From Pseudomonas marincola (lineage in GTDB: Bacteria; Pseudomonadota; Gammaproteobacteria; Pseudomonadales; Pseudomonadaceae): DNA of 64,000 nucleotides. The stretch spans positions 558,001 to 622,000 of the forward strand of contig NZ_FPBC01000001.1 of NCBI RefSeq assembly GCF_900116605.1, in the 5' to 3' direction. Position numbers and translations under genes: made by a program. Shown here piece after piece: positions 19,692 through 28,757 of the stretch (positions are counted from its first letter, which is position 1; every line of letters starts with the position of its first letter). Under the pieces are notes generated by a model. That model did no database searches. It saw only the letters and a program-made list of their open reading frames with translations, and was not told where the DNA came from.

Positions 19692-20567
19692 ATGAAGCCG
19701 CTACGCCTGTTAAACCTCAAGAGCATGCTCATACTCACCGCCTTCAGTATTGTGCTGGGCGGATGCAGCGCTGTGGGTTTTACCTACGGCAAACTGGACT
19801 GGCTGATCAGTTGGCGCCTGAATGGCCTGCTTGATCTCAACGCGCACCAGCAGCAATGGCTGGAGCCACGCATTGAGGACAATCTCAACTGGCACTGCAG
19901 CACTGAGATACCGCGCTATCTCGACTGGCTGCAGCACACGCAAAGCCTGGTCAATGAACCCAACCCGAGCCCGCGCAAGCTCACCGCGCAATTTGTCATG
20001 GTTGGTGATGCGATCAAGCGGATCGGCAAGCAGATCACGCCAACCTCTGTCGACCTGCTAAAAACGCTGACCGACGAACAGGTAGCGCATCTCTCCGAAG
20101 AACTTACGGAGAAAAATAACGATTACCGGAAGAAGTTCGTCGATCCAAGCCTGGCCGTGCAGATAGAAGAGCGTGCCGAGCGCATGGCAGACCGGCTGGA
20201 AACGTGGCTCGGCTCGGTCAATGAAACCCAGCTGCAGCGCGTTAATCGCTGGTCCGCAGCGTTAGGCGAGCAAAACAGCTTGTGGATGAATAACCGTTTG
20301 CTCTGGCAGGCACAAATGGAGCAGAGCCTGGCGATGCGTCATACCGCAGAGTTTGCCCCACGCATAACGCACCTGCTGCAAGCCCCCGAAGACTTCTACG
20401 ATGCCGAATACCGCAAGGCGTATCCTGAGGCGCAACAGGCATTCGCCGAGTTGATCAGCGATGTGCTGCTCAGTGCCGACGCACAACAGAAGCAGCGTTT
20501 TACCGAGCGTCTGCGCGATTTACGACACGAGTTGGCGCAGCTTGTATGCGCCAGAACCGTCAGCTAG
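19692..20567 (+). CDS. DUF6279 lipoprotein
   Basis: 291 aa with an N-terminal lipobox (IVLGGCSAV), so probably an outer-membrane or periplasmic lipoprotein. The body is helical with Trp-rich segments ([20 protein letters not shown]). It matches the widespread proteobacterial DUF6279 lipoproteins of unknown function as I recall them. It ends 4 bp into the convergent ung. Confidence 0.75.
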   Translation: MKPLRLLNLKSMLILTAFSIVLGGCSAVGFTYGKLDWLISWRLNGLLDLNAHQQQWLEPRIEDNLNWHCSTEIPRYLDWLQHTQSLVNEPNPSPRKLTAQFVMVGDAIKRIGKQITPTSVDLLKTLTDEQVAHLSEELTEKNNDYRKKFVDPSLAVQIEERAERMADRLETWLGSVNETQLQRVNRWSAALGEQNSLWMNNRLLWQAQMEQSLAMRHTAEFAPRITHLLQAPEDFYDAEYRKAYPEAQQAFAELISDVLLSADAQQKQRFTERLRDLRHELAQLVCARTVS

Positions 20568-21259
20568 ACCGCGCTGGGTAATTTCCAGTCGATGGGCTCG
20601 CGCCCCAGGCTGATCAGTTCTTTATTGGTGCGGCTGAAATGGCCGTTACCAATAAAGCCGCGGTACGCCGAGAGCGGCGACGGATGAACGGACTTCAGGA
20701 CCAGGTGGCGGGTGGGATCAATCAGGCTTTCCTTGCTTTGTGCATGCGCGCCCCAGAGTAGAAACACCACCGGAGTCGGTTGTTCGCTGACCACACTGAT
20801 GATTTTATCGGTGAAGTGCTGCCAGCCCTTTTTCGCATGCGAGCCGGCAATACCGCGCTCTACAGTCAGCGAGGTGTTTAGCAGCAACACGCCTTGCTCG
20901 GCCCAATGCTGCAAGTAGCCATGCGTGGCAAGGTCGATATTGAGGTCGCGCTTGAGCTCCTTGTAGATATTCAACAAGGACGGCGGCACGGCAACACCCG
21001 GCTGCACCGAGAAGCACATGCCGTGCGCCTGACCCGGCCCGTGATACGGGTCCTGACCGATGATCACCACTTTGACCGACGCCAGCGGCGTGCTGTTCAG
21101 CGCACTGAAGATCAGCTCGCGGGGCGGATAAATCTCTTTGCCTGCCGCCTTCTCTGCCCGCAAAAACTCGCTCAATTGCTGCATGTAAGGCTTGGCGAAT
21201 TCTTCACGCAGCGCGGCCTTCCAGCCAGCTTCAAGGGAAATGCGGTCGTTATCAGTCAT
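20564..21259 (-). CDS. ung: Uracil-DNA glycosylase Ung
   Basis: Family 1 uracil-DNA glycosylase that starts base-excision repair of uracil in DNA. 231 aa with the water-activating motif [13 protein letters not shown] (catalytic D70), the uracil-binding [10 protein letters not shown] and the DNA-intercalation loop [13 protein letters not shown]. Complete. Divergent from the thioesterase gene. Confidence 0.97.
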   Translation of the reverse strand: MTDNDRISLEAGWKAALREEFAKPYMQQLSEFLRAEKAAGKEIYPPRELIFSALNSTPLASVKVVIIGQDPYHGPGQAHGMCFSVQPGVAVPPSLLNIYKELKRDLNIDLATHGYLQHWAEQGVLLLNTSLTVERGIAGSHAKKGWQHFTDKIISVVSEQPTPVVFLLWGAHAQSKESLIDPTRHLVLKSVHPSPLSAYRGFIGNGHFSRTNKELISLGREPIDWKLPSAV

Positions 21260-21417
21260 GCAGGTATCTCAGGGCGCTAAACAGAGCAGGCACGCTAGTG
21301 AAGCAGCCGCTGCAAGTCAAGGCAGCAACTGATGAGCGACTATCAACTGGCGCCATAGTAGTTGCCGGACAACCACGCTGGGCGAACACTCGACCGACAC
21401 CACCCGGAGTCATCGCC

Positions 21418-21831
21418 ATGAATTCGCCAACCTCGCTGACCCGCAAACAACTTGAGCAAGCCCTGCAGATTTCACCGTTCGCGCAACTCATCGGCTTCAA
21501 CCTGACTCACTTCTCCCCCGGCCAGATCGAGATGCAAGTGGCCATCCGTCCGGAGCTGACTCAGCACCACGGCTTTGCCCACGGCGCGGTTGTCGGTTTC
21601 ATGATCGACAGCGCCTGCGCATGGGCAGCGGCGTCGGTGGTCGGTGATGTCGTCACCAGTGAGTACAAGGTCAACTTCCTCGCGCCGGCCATAGGTGAAA
21701 CACTCATCTGCCGCAGTGATGTCATCAAGGCCGGCCAACGCCAAGTTGTCACCCGTGCCGATGTGTTTGCGCTGCACAATGGTCAGGAGAAAATAGTCGC
21801 CACCGGTCTGGCCACCATCGCCCGTATCTAG
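21418..21831 (+). CDS. PaaI-type hotdog thioesterase
   Basis: 137 aa from ATG 21418 (MNSPTSLTRKQ), the start that leaves a single hotdog domain; upstream frame is open but lacks conservation. The family helix-entry motif HHGFAHGAVVGFMIDSACAWAA is present in pieces typical of 4-hydroxybenzoyl/PaaI thioesterases. Likely hydrolyses an acyl- or aryl-CoA, substrate unknown. It stands upstream of two crotonase-fold CoA enzymes. Confidence 0.85.
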   Translation: MNSPTSLTRKQLEQALQISPFAQLIGFNLTHFSPGQIEMQVAIRPELTQHHGFAHGAVVGFMIDSACAWAAASVVGDVVTSEYKVNFLAPAIGETLICRSDVIKAGQRQVVTRADVFALHNGQEKIVATGLATIARI

Positions 21832-22047
21832 GGGCCTGCGCCATTTGCTTGCAGTCAATTGCCATGCCGGACTGCAACTGCAACGACTCTGGGGTTATCT
21901 TATAGGTTGAAACGCCAGCGCATGGCGCTGCCGCGACCGGGTTGAGTTTGGCTGCCGAATGACCTGCCCAGCTCCCCGTCGGATCAAGGAAGGCTGCGCC
22001 AAGCCGTCAATGGCTGGCGAGGCTAACACGCAAAAGTGAGGATGCAT

Positions 22048-22866
22048 ATGACGACTGCAGTAGAACCTTACAACCCTGGGGTTTTCGACCTGACCCACAA
22101 ACTCACTGTAGAGAAACACGGCCACACGGCCCTGATCACCATCAATCATCCGCCTGCCAACACCTGGGATCATGATTCGCTGATTGGCCTGAAACAAATC
22201 ATCGAACACCTCAATCGCGACGATGACGTGTATGCGCTGGTGATCACCGGGCAAGGTGGCAAGTTTTTCTCGGCCGGAGCCGACCTCAACCTGTTTGCCG
22301 ACGGCGACCGCGCCAGAGCCCGCGAGATGGCCAGCCGTTTTGGTGACGCCTTCGAAGCCCTGCGCGACTTCCGCGGGGTTTCGATTGCCGCCATCAACGG
22401 TTTCGCCATGGGCGGCGGGCTTGAGTGTGCGCTGGCCTGCGATATTCGCATTGCCGAGCGGCAGGCGGTAATGGCTCTTCCTGAAGCCGCAGTGGGCCTG
22501 CTGCCTTGTGCTGGCGGCACCCAGGCATTGTCCTGGCTGGTCGGCGAAGGCTGGGCCAAGCGCATGATTCTCTGCGGCGAACGTCTGGATGCCGATACCG
22601 CGCTGCGCATCGGTTTGGTCGAGCAAGTAGTCGACACAGGCGAGGCTCGCGGCCACGCGCTGCTGCTAGCGGCCAAAGTGGCCCGACAAAGTCCGGTGGC
22701 TGTGCGCACCATAAAACCGCTGATTCAAGGCGCGCGCGATCGTGCACCTAATAGCTGGTTGCCAACTGAGCGCGAGCGTTTTGTCAGCCTGTTCGATGCC
22801 GACGATACCCGCGAAGGGGTTAATGCATTCCTGGAGAAACGCGAGCCCAAATGGCGTAATCGCTAA
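22048..22866 (+). CDS. dspI: Enoyl-CoA hydratase/isomerase family protein, DspI-like
   Basis: Crotonase-fold protein, 272 aa from ATG 22048, which has GTGAGG at a good distance; GTG 22036 and ATG 22042 are in frame but less well placed. Oxyanion-hole segments FSAGADLNLF and GFAMGGGLECAL and the loop LPEAAVGLLPCAGGTQ are present. It closely resembles, from memory, P. aeruginosa PA0745 (DspI), reported as needed for the dispersion signal cis-2-decenoic acid, and it has the same neighbours (PA0744-like gene after it, ung before). Function by orthology is inferred. Confidence 0.8.
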   Translation: MTTAVEPYNPGVFDLTHKLTVEKHGHTALITINHPPANTWDHDSLIGLKQIIEHLNRDDDVYALVITGQGGKFFSAGADLNLFADGDRARAREMASRFGDAFEALRDFRGVSIAAINGFAMGGGLECALACDIRIAERQAVMALPEAAVGLLPCAGGTQALSWLVGEGWAKRMILCGERLDADTALRIGLVEQVVDTGEARGHALLLAAKVARQSPVAVRTIKPLIQGARDRAPNSWLPTERERFVSLFDADDTREGVNAFLEKREPKWRNR

Positions 22867-22980
22867 GCCGTCAACGCACGCACGGATCACCGATAATTTC
22901 ATCAAGACCGGATCAGCCAACGCGCAGCAGCCCGAATTCTATGGGCGCTGCGCAACGGTTCTCCGTTGAACGAGAGACTT

Positions 22981-24084
22981 ATGAACGTAACCTTCGAACA
23001 ACGCCCGAGCCTGCATGGTTTTCAAATTGGCATCGCCAGCCTGGACGCCGAGAAGAGCCTCAACGCGCTGAGCCTGCCGATGATCGAGGCGCTGGATGCG
23101 CAACTCAAGGCCTGGGCCGATGATCCGCAAATTGCCTGTGTGGTGCTGCGCGGGAACGGACCAAAAGCCTTCTGCGCCGGCGGCGATGTGGTGCAACTGG
23201 TTAAAAACTGCCTGGAACATCCCGGTGAAGTTCCGCCCCTGGCACGGCGCTTTTTCGCTGACGAATACCGCCTCGACCACCGCATTCATACTTACCCGAA
23301 ACCTTTTATTTGCTGGGCTCACGGCCATGTGCTGGGCGGCGGTATGGGCCTGATGCAAGGTGCAGCCATTCGTATCGTCACGCCATCAAGCCGCCTCGGC
23401 ATGCCAGAGATCAATATCGGCCTGTACCCGGATGTCGGTGGCAGCTGGTTCCTGTCGCGGTTACCGGGCAAATTGGGGTTGTTTCTCGGTATGACCGCCA
23501 GCGGCATCAACGCGCGCGACGCGCTCGATCTGGGCCTTGCGGATCGCTGCCTGCTGGACAGCCAGCAAAGCGAATTGCTCGAAGGACTGGTGCAGATCAA
23601 CTGGCAGGAACAAGCACCCGCGCAACTCAACAGCTTGCTCAAGTCGCTGGAAAACCAAGCGCAGAGTGAACAACCGCAAGCCCAATGGTTACCACGCCGC
23701 GCCCGGATAGACGCCGTGCTCGATCAGGCTGACTTGCCCGCCGCATGGCAGGCATTAAGCGCCCTGCAGGATGACAGCGACCCGCTGCTGGCAAAGGCGG
23801 CGAAAACACTCACGGCTGGCTGCCCGCTGACTGCGCATTTGGTCTGGCAGCAAATCGAGCGGGGGCGCTCGATGTCGATCGCCGACGTGTTCCGCATGGA
23901 GTACGCCATGAGCCTCAACTGCTGCAAATACCCGGAGTTTGCCGAAGGCGTTCGCGCCCGGCTGATCGACAAGGACCAGTCGCCCAACTGGCACTGGAAA
24001 GATGTATCCGCTATTTCCACGGACATCGTGGAGGCGCACTTTGCACCCGCCTGGGACGGCCCTCACCCGCTGGCTGATCTTTAA
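22981..24084 (+). CDS. 3-hydroxyisobutyryl-CoA hydrolase-like crotonase family protein
   Basis: 367 aa from ATG 22981. Crotonase fold with FCAGGDVVQLVKN and GHVLGGGMGLMQGA, and the extra C-terminal helical region (about 270-367) that distinguishes hydroxyisobutyryl-CoA hydrolases from 260-aa hydratases. LGMPEINIGLYPDVGGSWFL carries the substrate-loop acid. Known family reaction: 3-hydroxyisobutyryl-CoA to 3-hydroxyisobutyrate in valine breakdown, but no valine genes are near. Follows dspI in the same direction. Confidence 0.85.
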   Translation: MNVTFEQRPSLHGFQIGIASLDAEKSLNALSLPMIEALDAQLKAWADDPQIACVVLRGNGPKAFCAGGDVVQLVKNCLEHPGEVPPLARRFFADEYRLDHRIHTYPKPFICWAHGHVLGGGMGLMQGAAIRIVTPSSRLGMPEINIGLYPDVGGSWFLSRLPGKLGLFLGMTASGINARDALDLGLADRCLLDSQQSELLEGLVQINWQEQAPAQLNSLLKSLENQAQSEQPQAQWLPRRARIDAVLDQADLPAAWQALSALQDDSDPLLAKAAKTLTAGCPLTAHLVWQQIERGRSMSIADVFRMEYAMSLNCCKYPEFAEGVRARLIDKDQSPNWHWKDVSAISTDIVEAHFAPAWDGPHPLADL

Positions 24085-24154
24085 TCCGACTGTTCTAAAA
24101 CCAAAGACGGGCGTCAGCGATTGCGACGTTTTGCAGGATCGACAGCGGCAAGTC

Positions 24155-24832
24155 ATGGCTGCCAAACTGGAGTTTTTGCCCAGGGAATTGGCCGTGACCT
24201 CCGCTTACTTGCTGCGCTATCGCTTCCGTTTGTTATTCGCCAGTTGCGTGATGTTGACCATCGTCTTTGGCTGGCCGCACCCACCTCTCTGGCTGCAATG
24301 GACCGCGCTGGCATTTTTGATCGTCGCGCCCATGAACACCCTGCGCCACAAAGGCGTGATGCTCAGCATTGCGGTCATGCTGGGCATCGCCAATATGGGC
24401 CTGGTGCTTCTGGAGAAACTAATCGACCTGCCCGCCCCACTGAGTGACGGCTTCGGCCTGATCGCCTTTTTCCTGCTGGTGGTTTACGCCCTGTTCAACC
24501 GCGTGATTCACGAACGCCCGGTTACCAGCGAACTGCTCTACGGTTTACTCGCCCTGTATCTGGCGCTGGCCCTCGCGTTCGCGGCGGCCTTCCATGTCAT
24601 CAACGGAGTATTTAGCAATGCCTTCGCCAGCGCACATGGCCCGCTGCAATTGCACGATTTCGTCTACTACAGCCTGGTCACGCTAACCACAGTGGGTTAC
24701 GGCGACATTCAGGCGCTCGCCCCCGCCGCCCGTTTGCTTGCGGGCGCGGAGGCTGTAGTCGGGGTTATGTTTATCGCCGTGGCGGTCGCCCGCAGTCTGA
24801 TGCTGATGAGCGACGTCGAACCGTTGGACTAA
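24155..24832 (+). CDS. Two-pore-helix potassium channel family protein
   Basis: 225 aa with about six membrane helices, the last two forming a pore unit with the selectivity filter TLTTVGYGD at about 176-184. Start ATG 24155; the longer frame overlaps the preceding gene. No cytoplasmic RCK or cyclic-nucleotide domain is present. Probably a simple K+ channel of the inner membrane. Confidence 0.85.
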   Translation: MAAKLEFLPRELAVTSAYLLRYRFRLLFASCVMLTIVFGWPHPPLWLQWTALAFLIVAPMNTLRHKGVMLSIAVMLGIANMGLVLLEKLIDLPAPLSDGFGLIAFFLLVVYALFNRVIHERPVTSELLYGLLALYLALALAFAAAFHVINGVFSNAFASAHGPLQLHDFVYYSLVTLTTVGYGDIQALAPAARLLAGAEAVVGVMFIAVAVARSLMLMSDVEPLD

Positions 24833-25089
24833 AGCGGCTTGAGTTTGGGTTGCGATTGGATGTGAAGCACGCCAAACAGCAAAACCTGAATACGCCCGAG
24901 CCACGGTTTAGGGCGAGCCATGATCTGTTTATGAAACAGCGCCACCTCGGCCAGATGCGCCAGCAGCAAAATCAACGCCAGCCAGTTACACCAGCGCCCC
25001 AAAGGCTCGGCAAAGGGATACAGCACGTTGAGCAGCGCCACTAACCAGAACATGGCAAGTGCGCCTTTACAGAAAGACAGTAAATGCAT
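24829..25089 (-). CDS. DUF1145 small membrane protein
   Basis: 86 aa with two to three membrane helices (GALAMFWLVALLNVLYPF; WCNWLALILLLAHLAEVALF) and a basic C-terminal tail. Matches the DUF1145/YhhL family in size and topology; function unknown. Ends 4 bp into the convergent channel gene. Confidence 0.75.
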   Translation of the reverse strand: MHLLSFCKGALAMFWLVALLNVLYPFAEPLGRWCNWLALILLLAHLAEVALFHKQIMARPKPWLGRIQVLLFGVLHIQSQPKLKPL

Positions 25090-25164
25090 GGCGATTCCTT
25101 ATTGTTTTTAAGCAATTTAAATCGCCAGTAGAACTCTGACAAGCTGCGAAGCCCGCCAGCCCAA

Positions 25165-25671
25165 TCAGCGTCTGCTGCGCGCCCGATTGGCGCTGCCATT
25201 GGACTGGATCAACTGTTGCTGCATACGCTGGCGCGAGCCCTGACTGGCCGAGCGCGACGGCTGATGCTGTTGAGGGCTCTGCCGATACTCACGCTTGCCT
25301 TTGTCGCGACCACCCTGTTGATGCCCCTGATGATTGCCACCTTGGTGATTGCCACCCTGATGGTTGCCGCCTTGGTGATCACCGCCCTGATGGTTTCCGC
25401 CTTGATGATGGCCACCATCATGATGCGAGCCGTGATGTGAGCCACCGTTGTAGTGACCACCGTGATGCGGTGGGCGCGGATGGTTCGGGTACCTGTAGTA
25501 ACGGTAATCGTTGTAGTAATAGCCGCGCGGCTGCACATAGGCCGGATAACCGGGGCCCGAGTAATAGCGCTCCGAATAATAGGCGTCGTCGTAGTAATAA
25601 CCTTGGTCGTAAATGGCGCAGCCACTCATAGACAATCCCAACAACGCAATAAGCATGGATTTGTAAGACAT
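25165..25671 (-). CDS. Histidine/glycine-rich repeat lipoprotein
   Basis: 168 aa from ATG 25671, which is preceded by GAGGCG; the frame upstream is non-conserved. Lipobox LGLSMSGCAIY at the N-terminus, a Tyr-rich block (about 20-50), then imperfect five-residue repeats GGNHQ/GGDHQ and HHGG units (about 65-115) and a Gln/Ser/Arg-rich tail. Looks like a surface or periplasmic lipoprotein able to bind metal through histidines; function unknown. Confidence 0.75.
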   Translation of the reverse strand: MSYKSMLIALLGLSMSGCAIYDQGYYYDDAYYSERYYSGPGYPAYVQPRGYYYNDYRYYRYPNHPRPPHHGGHYNGGSHHGSHHDGGHHQGGNHQGGDHQGGNHQGGNHQGGNHQGHQQGGRDKGKREYRQSPQQHQPSRSASQGSRQRMQQQLIQSNGSANRARSRR

Positions 25672-25914
25672 AAGCGCCTCGACGCACAACAAACCAGCGA
25701 AGGCTGGCGATAGCATATTGACTCTCTCGCCGGGCAAAGGTGCCCTGTGCAGCCGCCGCCTAAATGCACACCGTCGGAAAGCCGATTGCCGGTAGCAATG
25801 CTTCAGCCAGTGCATGGCCGGATCAGGCTCATCGTTGCAGAGAGCCACCCAGGCAAATCCCGAACCGCTTTATACTGCTGCAATACCGGCAACCGAACGC
25901 CAGACATTGCATCC

Positions 25915-26139
25915 ATGACCAACACCCAAAACATTTGCCCGCTGTGCGGCCAACTCAACCAATGCGCGCAAGCGGCATCCACCGTCGCGGTAGAGTCATG
26001 TTGGTGTTTTGCGAAGAAGATCGACCCGCGCATTCTCGAGCAGATTCCCGCCGGCATCGACCGTAGCTGCATTTGCCCACGCTGCGCCATGGCCTTGCCG
26101 ATAGAGCCTGAACCGGCTGTGTCCGAGCCGAAGCGCTAG
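25915..26139 (+). CDS. Cysteine-rich CWC family protein
   Basis: 74 aa from ATG 25915 (MTNTQNICPLCGQLNQCAQA). Cysteines follow the CWC pattern: CPLC, NQC, the ESCWCF core that names the family, and CICPRC near the C-terminus, eight in all, so probably a small zinc-binding protein. It ends two bases before rsuA, a common pairing. Function unknown. Confidence 0.85.
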   Translation: MTNTQNICPLCGQLNQCAQAASTVAVESCWCFAKKIDPRILEQIPAGIDRSCICPRCAMALPIEPEPAVSEPKR

Positions 26140-26141
26140 CC

Positions 26142-26843
26142 ATGCGTCTCGACCGAGTCCTCAGCAATCTTGCGCATTTAAATCGCCAGACCGTTCGCCA
26201 AATGATCGCCGGTGGTCGCGTGCGTGTTGATGGCCACAGCTGCCGCGACGGACGCTTTGAGGTGAGGATATTCAACCGCGTCGAACTGGATGATGTGCTC
26301 GTGCAAGCAGGCAAACCTGCACGTTACTTCATGCTGCACAAACCCGTTGGCGTTGTCAGCGCCACCCATCATGAAGCGCATCGCACGGTGATCGACCTGC
26401 TTGATGAACCGGCGAAGGATGAGTTGCACCTTGCCGGACGGCTCGACCTCAACACCAGCGGCCTGCTGCTGATTACCAACGATGGACAATGGTCGCGGCA
26501 CGTCACTAACCCGGGCAGCCGCAAGGCTAAGGTCTACCTGGTTGAAACCGAAAACGACATTGAGCCCGAATACATCGAGACCTTTGCCCGCGGCCTGTAC
26601 TTCGCGTTCGAGGACCTCACCACGCTTCCGGCCAAGCTGGAAATACTCGCCCCGCGTCGCGCCCGGCTAAGCCTGCATGAAGGCCGCTATCATCAGGTCA
26701 AGCGCATGTTCGGCCACTTCCAGAACAAGGTCATCGGCCTGCATCGCACGCACATTGGCAGCGTCGAACTCGATCCCAATTTGGCGCCCGGGCAGTATCG
26801 CCAGTTGTCCGCTGCTGAGGTCGCAAGCTTTGCCGAACCGTAG
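26142..26843 (+). CDS. rsuA: 16S rRNA pseudouridine(516) synthase RsuA
   Basis: 233 aa. N-terminal S4 RNA-binding domain (MRLDRVLSNLAHLNR... GGRVRVDG), then the pseudouridine synthase domain with catalytic D102 in GRLDLNTSGLLLITND and the KVYLVE and HEGRYHQVKRMF motifs of the RsuA/RluB/E/F group. Length and lack of an extended tail favour RsuA over RluB. Complete. Confidence 0.88.
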   Translation: MRLDRVLSNLAHLNRQTVRQMIAGGRVRVDGHSCRDGRFEVRIFNRVELDDVLVQAGKPARYFMLHKPVGVVSATHHEAHRTVIDLLDEPAKDELHLAGRLDLNTSGLLLITNDGQWSRHVTNPGSRKAKVYLVETENDIEPEYIETFARGLYFAFEDLTTLPAKLEILAPRRARLSLHEGRYHQVKRMFGHFQNKVIGLHRTHIGSVELDPNLAPGQYRQLSAAEVASFAEP

Positions 26844-27226
26844 ATTCAGGGTTAGCCACTCACCCACCGATAAACGGCAACATCGCAGCTAAATTAGCGC
26901 TTGCGCCATAACGGTTGGGCTGCTTAAATCGAATCATAAGGTCTCGATGTGACCAGCCAGTCACGAAGACCATCTAAGCGTTCTCTTGGTTGCTAGCGCT
27001 CTGCGCTAAATGTGGTTCCTGCCCGGTTCAAGACGTCACTCCAGCCATTTTACAGGCGTGGAGCGATTGCTCTTTTTCAACCCTAACCAATTGAAAAATA
27101 AATAATTATAAAATCATCAGCCTGACATTCGTTTGTCATGTCCAGGCGCTTTCCTAACTGTCCTACTTTGCCCGGTTTATCGGCCTTGCCGTAGACCTTG
27201 CCTAAATTGCGCCAGGAGGAAACGAC
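26844..27226 (+). other. Intergenic region upstream of phaG
   Basis: 383 bases without a gene. It holds a small palindrome GTGAC-N6-GTCAC (26949-26964) and an AT-rich stretch (27085-27118) that could include a promoter, but no box pair is convincing. A strong ribosome site (AGGAGG-like) precedes phaG. Confidence 0.4.
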
Positions 27227-28114
27227 ATGAAGCCAGCCATCGCTGTCGTCGACGTAAATGGGATCTACAAAGTCCACACGGAGTTTTATGCCAGCCCCCT
27301 AGCCCGCAAGACCATCATCCTGGTCAATGGGTCTATGGCTACCACGGCCTCATTCGCGCAAACGGTAAAAACCCTGCAACCACAATTCAACGTCGTGCTG
27401 TTCGACCTGCCCTACGCCGGCCGCTCGCGCCAGCACAACGACTACGACCACCTGATCAGCAAGGATGATGAAGCCAACATCCTGCTCGAACTGATTGAGC
27501 ACTTTAAAGCCAACTTCCTGATGTCGTTCTCGTGGGGCAGCGTTGCGGCTTTGCTGGCACTGGCCAAACGCCCTGCACGCATTGAACAAGCGGTGATCAG
27601 TTCGTTCTCGCCCGTTCTCAACGAGCCCATGCTCGACTACATGAACCGTGGCCTGACTTTCCTCGAAGCGACAGACCGCGAAAACATTGGCGAGCTGGTC
27701 AACAGCACCATCGGCAAATTCCTGCCGTCGCTGTTCAAGCGCTACAACTATCGCCACGTCAGCAGCCTGCATGAACACGAATACCGGCAAATGCACGCGC
27801 ACATCAAACAAGTGATGCGCATGGAGTCCAATTGCCAGATGCCTTACCTGGCCCGTATCGACATCCCGCTGCTGTTCATCAACGGCGAGAATGACGAGTA
27901 CACCACCGCGCATGACGCACGCCTGTTTGGTGAATACCTGCCAGACTGCCGCTTTGCCACCATCGAAAATGCCGGGCACTTCCTCGACATGGAACACAAA
28001 AGCGCTTGCGAGCAAACCCGTGATGCCATCTTCGGATTCCTGCAAAGCACCCGCCCCGTCGAGCGCCTGCACTACCCGCAGATGGACATGCAACACGCCG
28101 CAATGGCTGTATAA
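27227..28114 (+). CDS. phaG: PhaG: (R)-3-hydroxyacyl-ACP thioesterase/transacylase
   Basis: Alpha/beta-hydrolase, 295 aa, of the RhlA/PhaG family, which takes (R)-3-hydroxyacyl chains from fatty-acid synthesis toward polyhydroxyalkanoate (PhaG) or rhamnolipid precursors (RhlA). Triad residues S102 (SFSWGS), D223 (NGENDEYTT) and H251 (AGHFLDME) are all in place. Segments such as HVSSLHEHEYRQMHAHI and SFSPVLNEPM match PhaG of P. putida from memory better than RhlA, and no rhlB is adjacent. Its terminator follows, then tRNA-Gly. Confidence 0.87.
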   Translation: MKPAIAVVDVNGIYKVHTEFYASPLARKTIILVNGSMATTASFAQTVKTLQPQFNVVLFDLPYAGRSRQHNDYDHLISKDDEANILLELIEHFKANFLMSFSWGSVAALLALAKRPARIEQAVISSFSPVLNEPMLDYMNRGLTFLEATDRENIGELVNSTIGKFLPSLFKRYNYRHVSSLHEHEYRQMHAHIKQVMRMESNCQMPYLARIDIPLLFINGENDEYTTAHDARLFGEYLPDCRFATIENAGHFLDMEHKSACEQTRDAIFGFLQSTRPVERLHYPQMDMQHAAMAV

Positions 28115-28133
28115 CCCATGCCAAAACGAGCAC

Positions 28134-28178
28134 CCCGCATCCGGTAAATCATATTTACTCGAGGTGCGGGCTTCTTTT
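28134..28178 (+). terminator. Terminator of phaG
   Basis: Long interrupted hairpin: CCCGCA pairs with TGCGGG and GTAAAT with ATTTAC across a CAT loop, followed by CTTCTTTT. It lies between phaG and the tRNA. Confidence 0.75.
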
Positions 28179-28214
28179 CGCGGCCAAGTTCTGGTACAAA
28201 GACTCCCGCAAAAA

Positions 28215-28288
28215 GCGGGCGTCGTATAATGGCATTACTCCAGCTTCCCAAGCTGATAACGAGGGTTCGATTCCCTTCGCCCGCTCCA
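28215..28288 (+). tRNA. tRNA-Gly (CCC)
   Basis: 74 nt. Acceptor stem GCGGGCG/CGCCCGC, D arm GTATAATGGCATTAC, anticodon loop TTCCCAA with anticodon CCC, T arm GAGGG-TTCGATT-CCCTT, discriminator T and encoded CCA. Its 3' part from 28242 is inside the attL repeat, so that part is now phage-derived but identical in sequence; the gene stays intact. Confidence 0.95.
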
Positions 28289-28289
28289 G
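28242..28289 (+). repeat. attL core (48-bp direct repeat)
   Basis: Identical over 48 bp to 60707-60754. Begins inside the anticodon stem of tRNA-Gly and runs one base beyond its CCA end. Confidence 0.95.
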
Positions 28290-28335
28290 TATTTACAGGG
28301 GTTCCAGCTGACCCAAGCAACACACAACAAGCTGC

Positions 28336-28356
28336 GGTGACAGTTTTGGTGACAGT
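28336..28356 (+). promoter_or_regulatory. Paired GGTGACAGT repeats near attL (candidate integrase or Xis arm sites)
   Basis: GGTGACAGTT at 28336 and GGTGACAGT at 28348, 12 bp apart. The same 10-mer pair occurs at 60558 and 60571 on the other side of attP, ahead of the integrase start. Confidence 0.5.
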
Positions 28357-28453
28357 AAGCATGCATCAGTTAAAACGTGAACATGCGCCTGTCATTGAAT
28401 GAGTAGCTGATCATCGAGAACCTTCTTTCCTATACCTATCAGCGTTTTATGTT

Positions 28454-28757
28454 GAGGGCTGGGAAAAAGGTAATTTAGGTAATTTATTTTCTAAAGCATA
28501 CTTAACGCCTTATAAATCAATAGGTTATATAGTTATGTTAAAGGTAATAAAATAGTAATTCGAAGGTAAGCCAATTACCTTTTCAGTAGGTCATAAATCG
28601 GTTTTGTAAAAACCTTATAAAACAGTGACTTACAAAAAAATTACCTCAGCAATTACCCTAAATTACCCTCAAAGGTAATATGCTCAGCCCTAGTGCCACG
28701 CGGGCTTGAGATACCCCAAACCCAAAAATTACTAAAATTACCTTTTTCCCAGCCCTC
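28454..28757. repeat. Candidate phage replication origin: AT-rich GGTAAT repeats inside a long inverted repeat
   Basis: The ends form an inverted repeat: 23 identical bases from 28454 (GAGGGCTGGGAAAAAGG then TAATTT) match the complement of the sequence ending at 28757, with near-identity for another ten. Between them the DNA is much richer in A+T than the flanks and holds ten GGTAAT/GGTAAG units: forward at 28469, 28478, 28543, 28565, 28674; reverse at 28574, 28640, 28652, 28662, 28737. No ORF lies here. Iterons plus AT-rich DNA suggest an origin used by the primase-helicase at 53583; regulator binding is the alternative. Confidence 0.55.

Noticed and set aside
25165..25671. Tandem repeats as a CRISPR array
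   Set aside because: Units are 15 bp, coding and without spacers; no cas genes. No CRISPR array was seen anywhere in the window.
25216..25713. Frames opposite the His-rich lipoprotein
   Set aside because: Apparent membrane-like repeats are just the complement of the GGNHQ repeats.
27227..28114. RhlA (rhamnolipid precursor synthase) as the call
   Set aside because: Same family and triad, but several segments fit PhaG better and no rhlB or rhlR is near.
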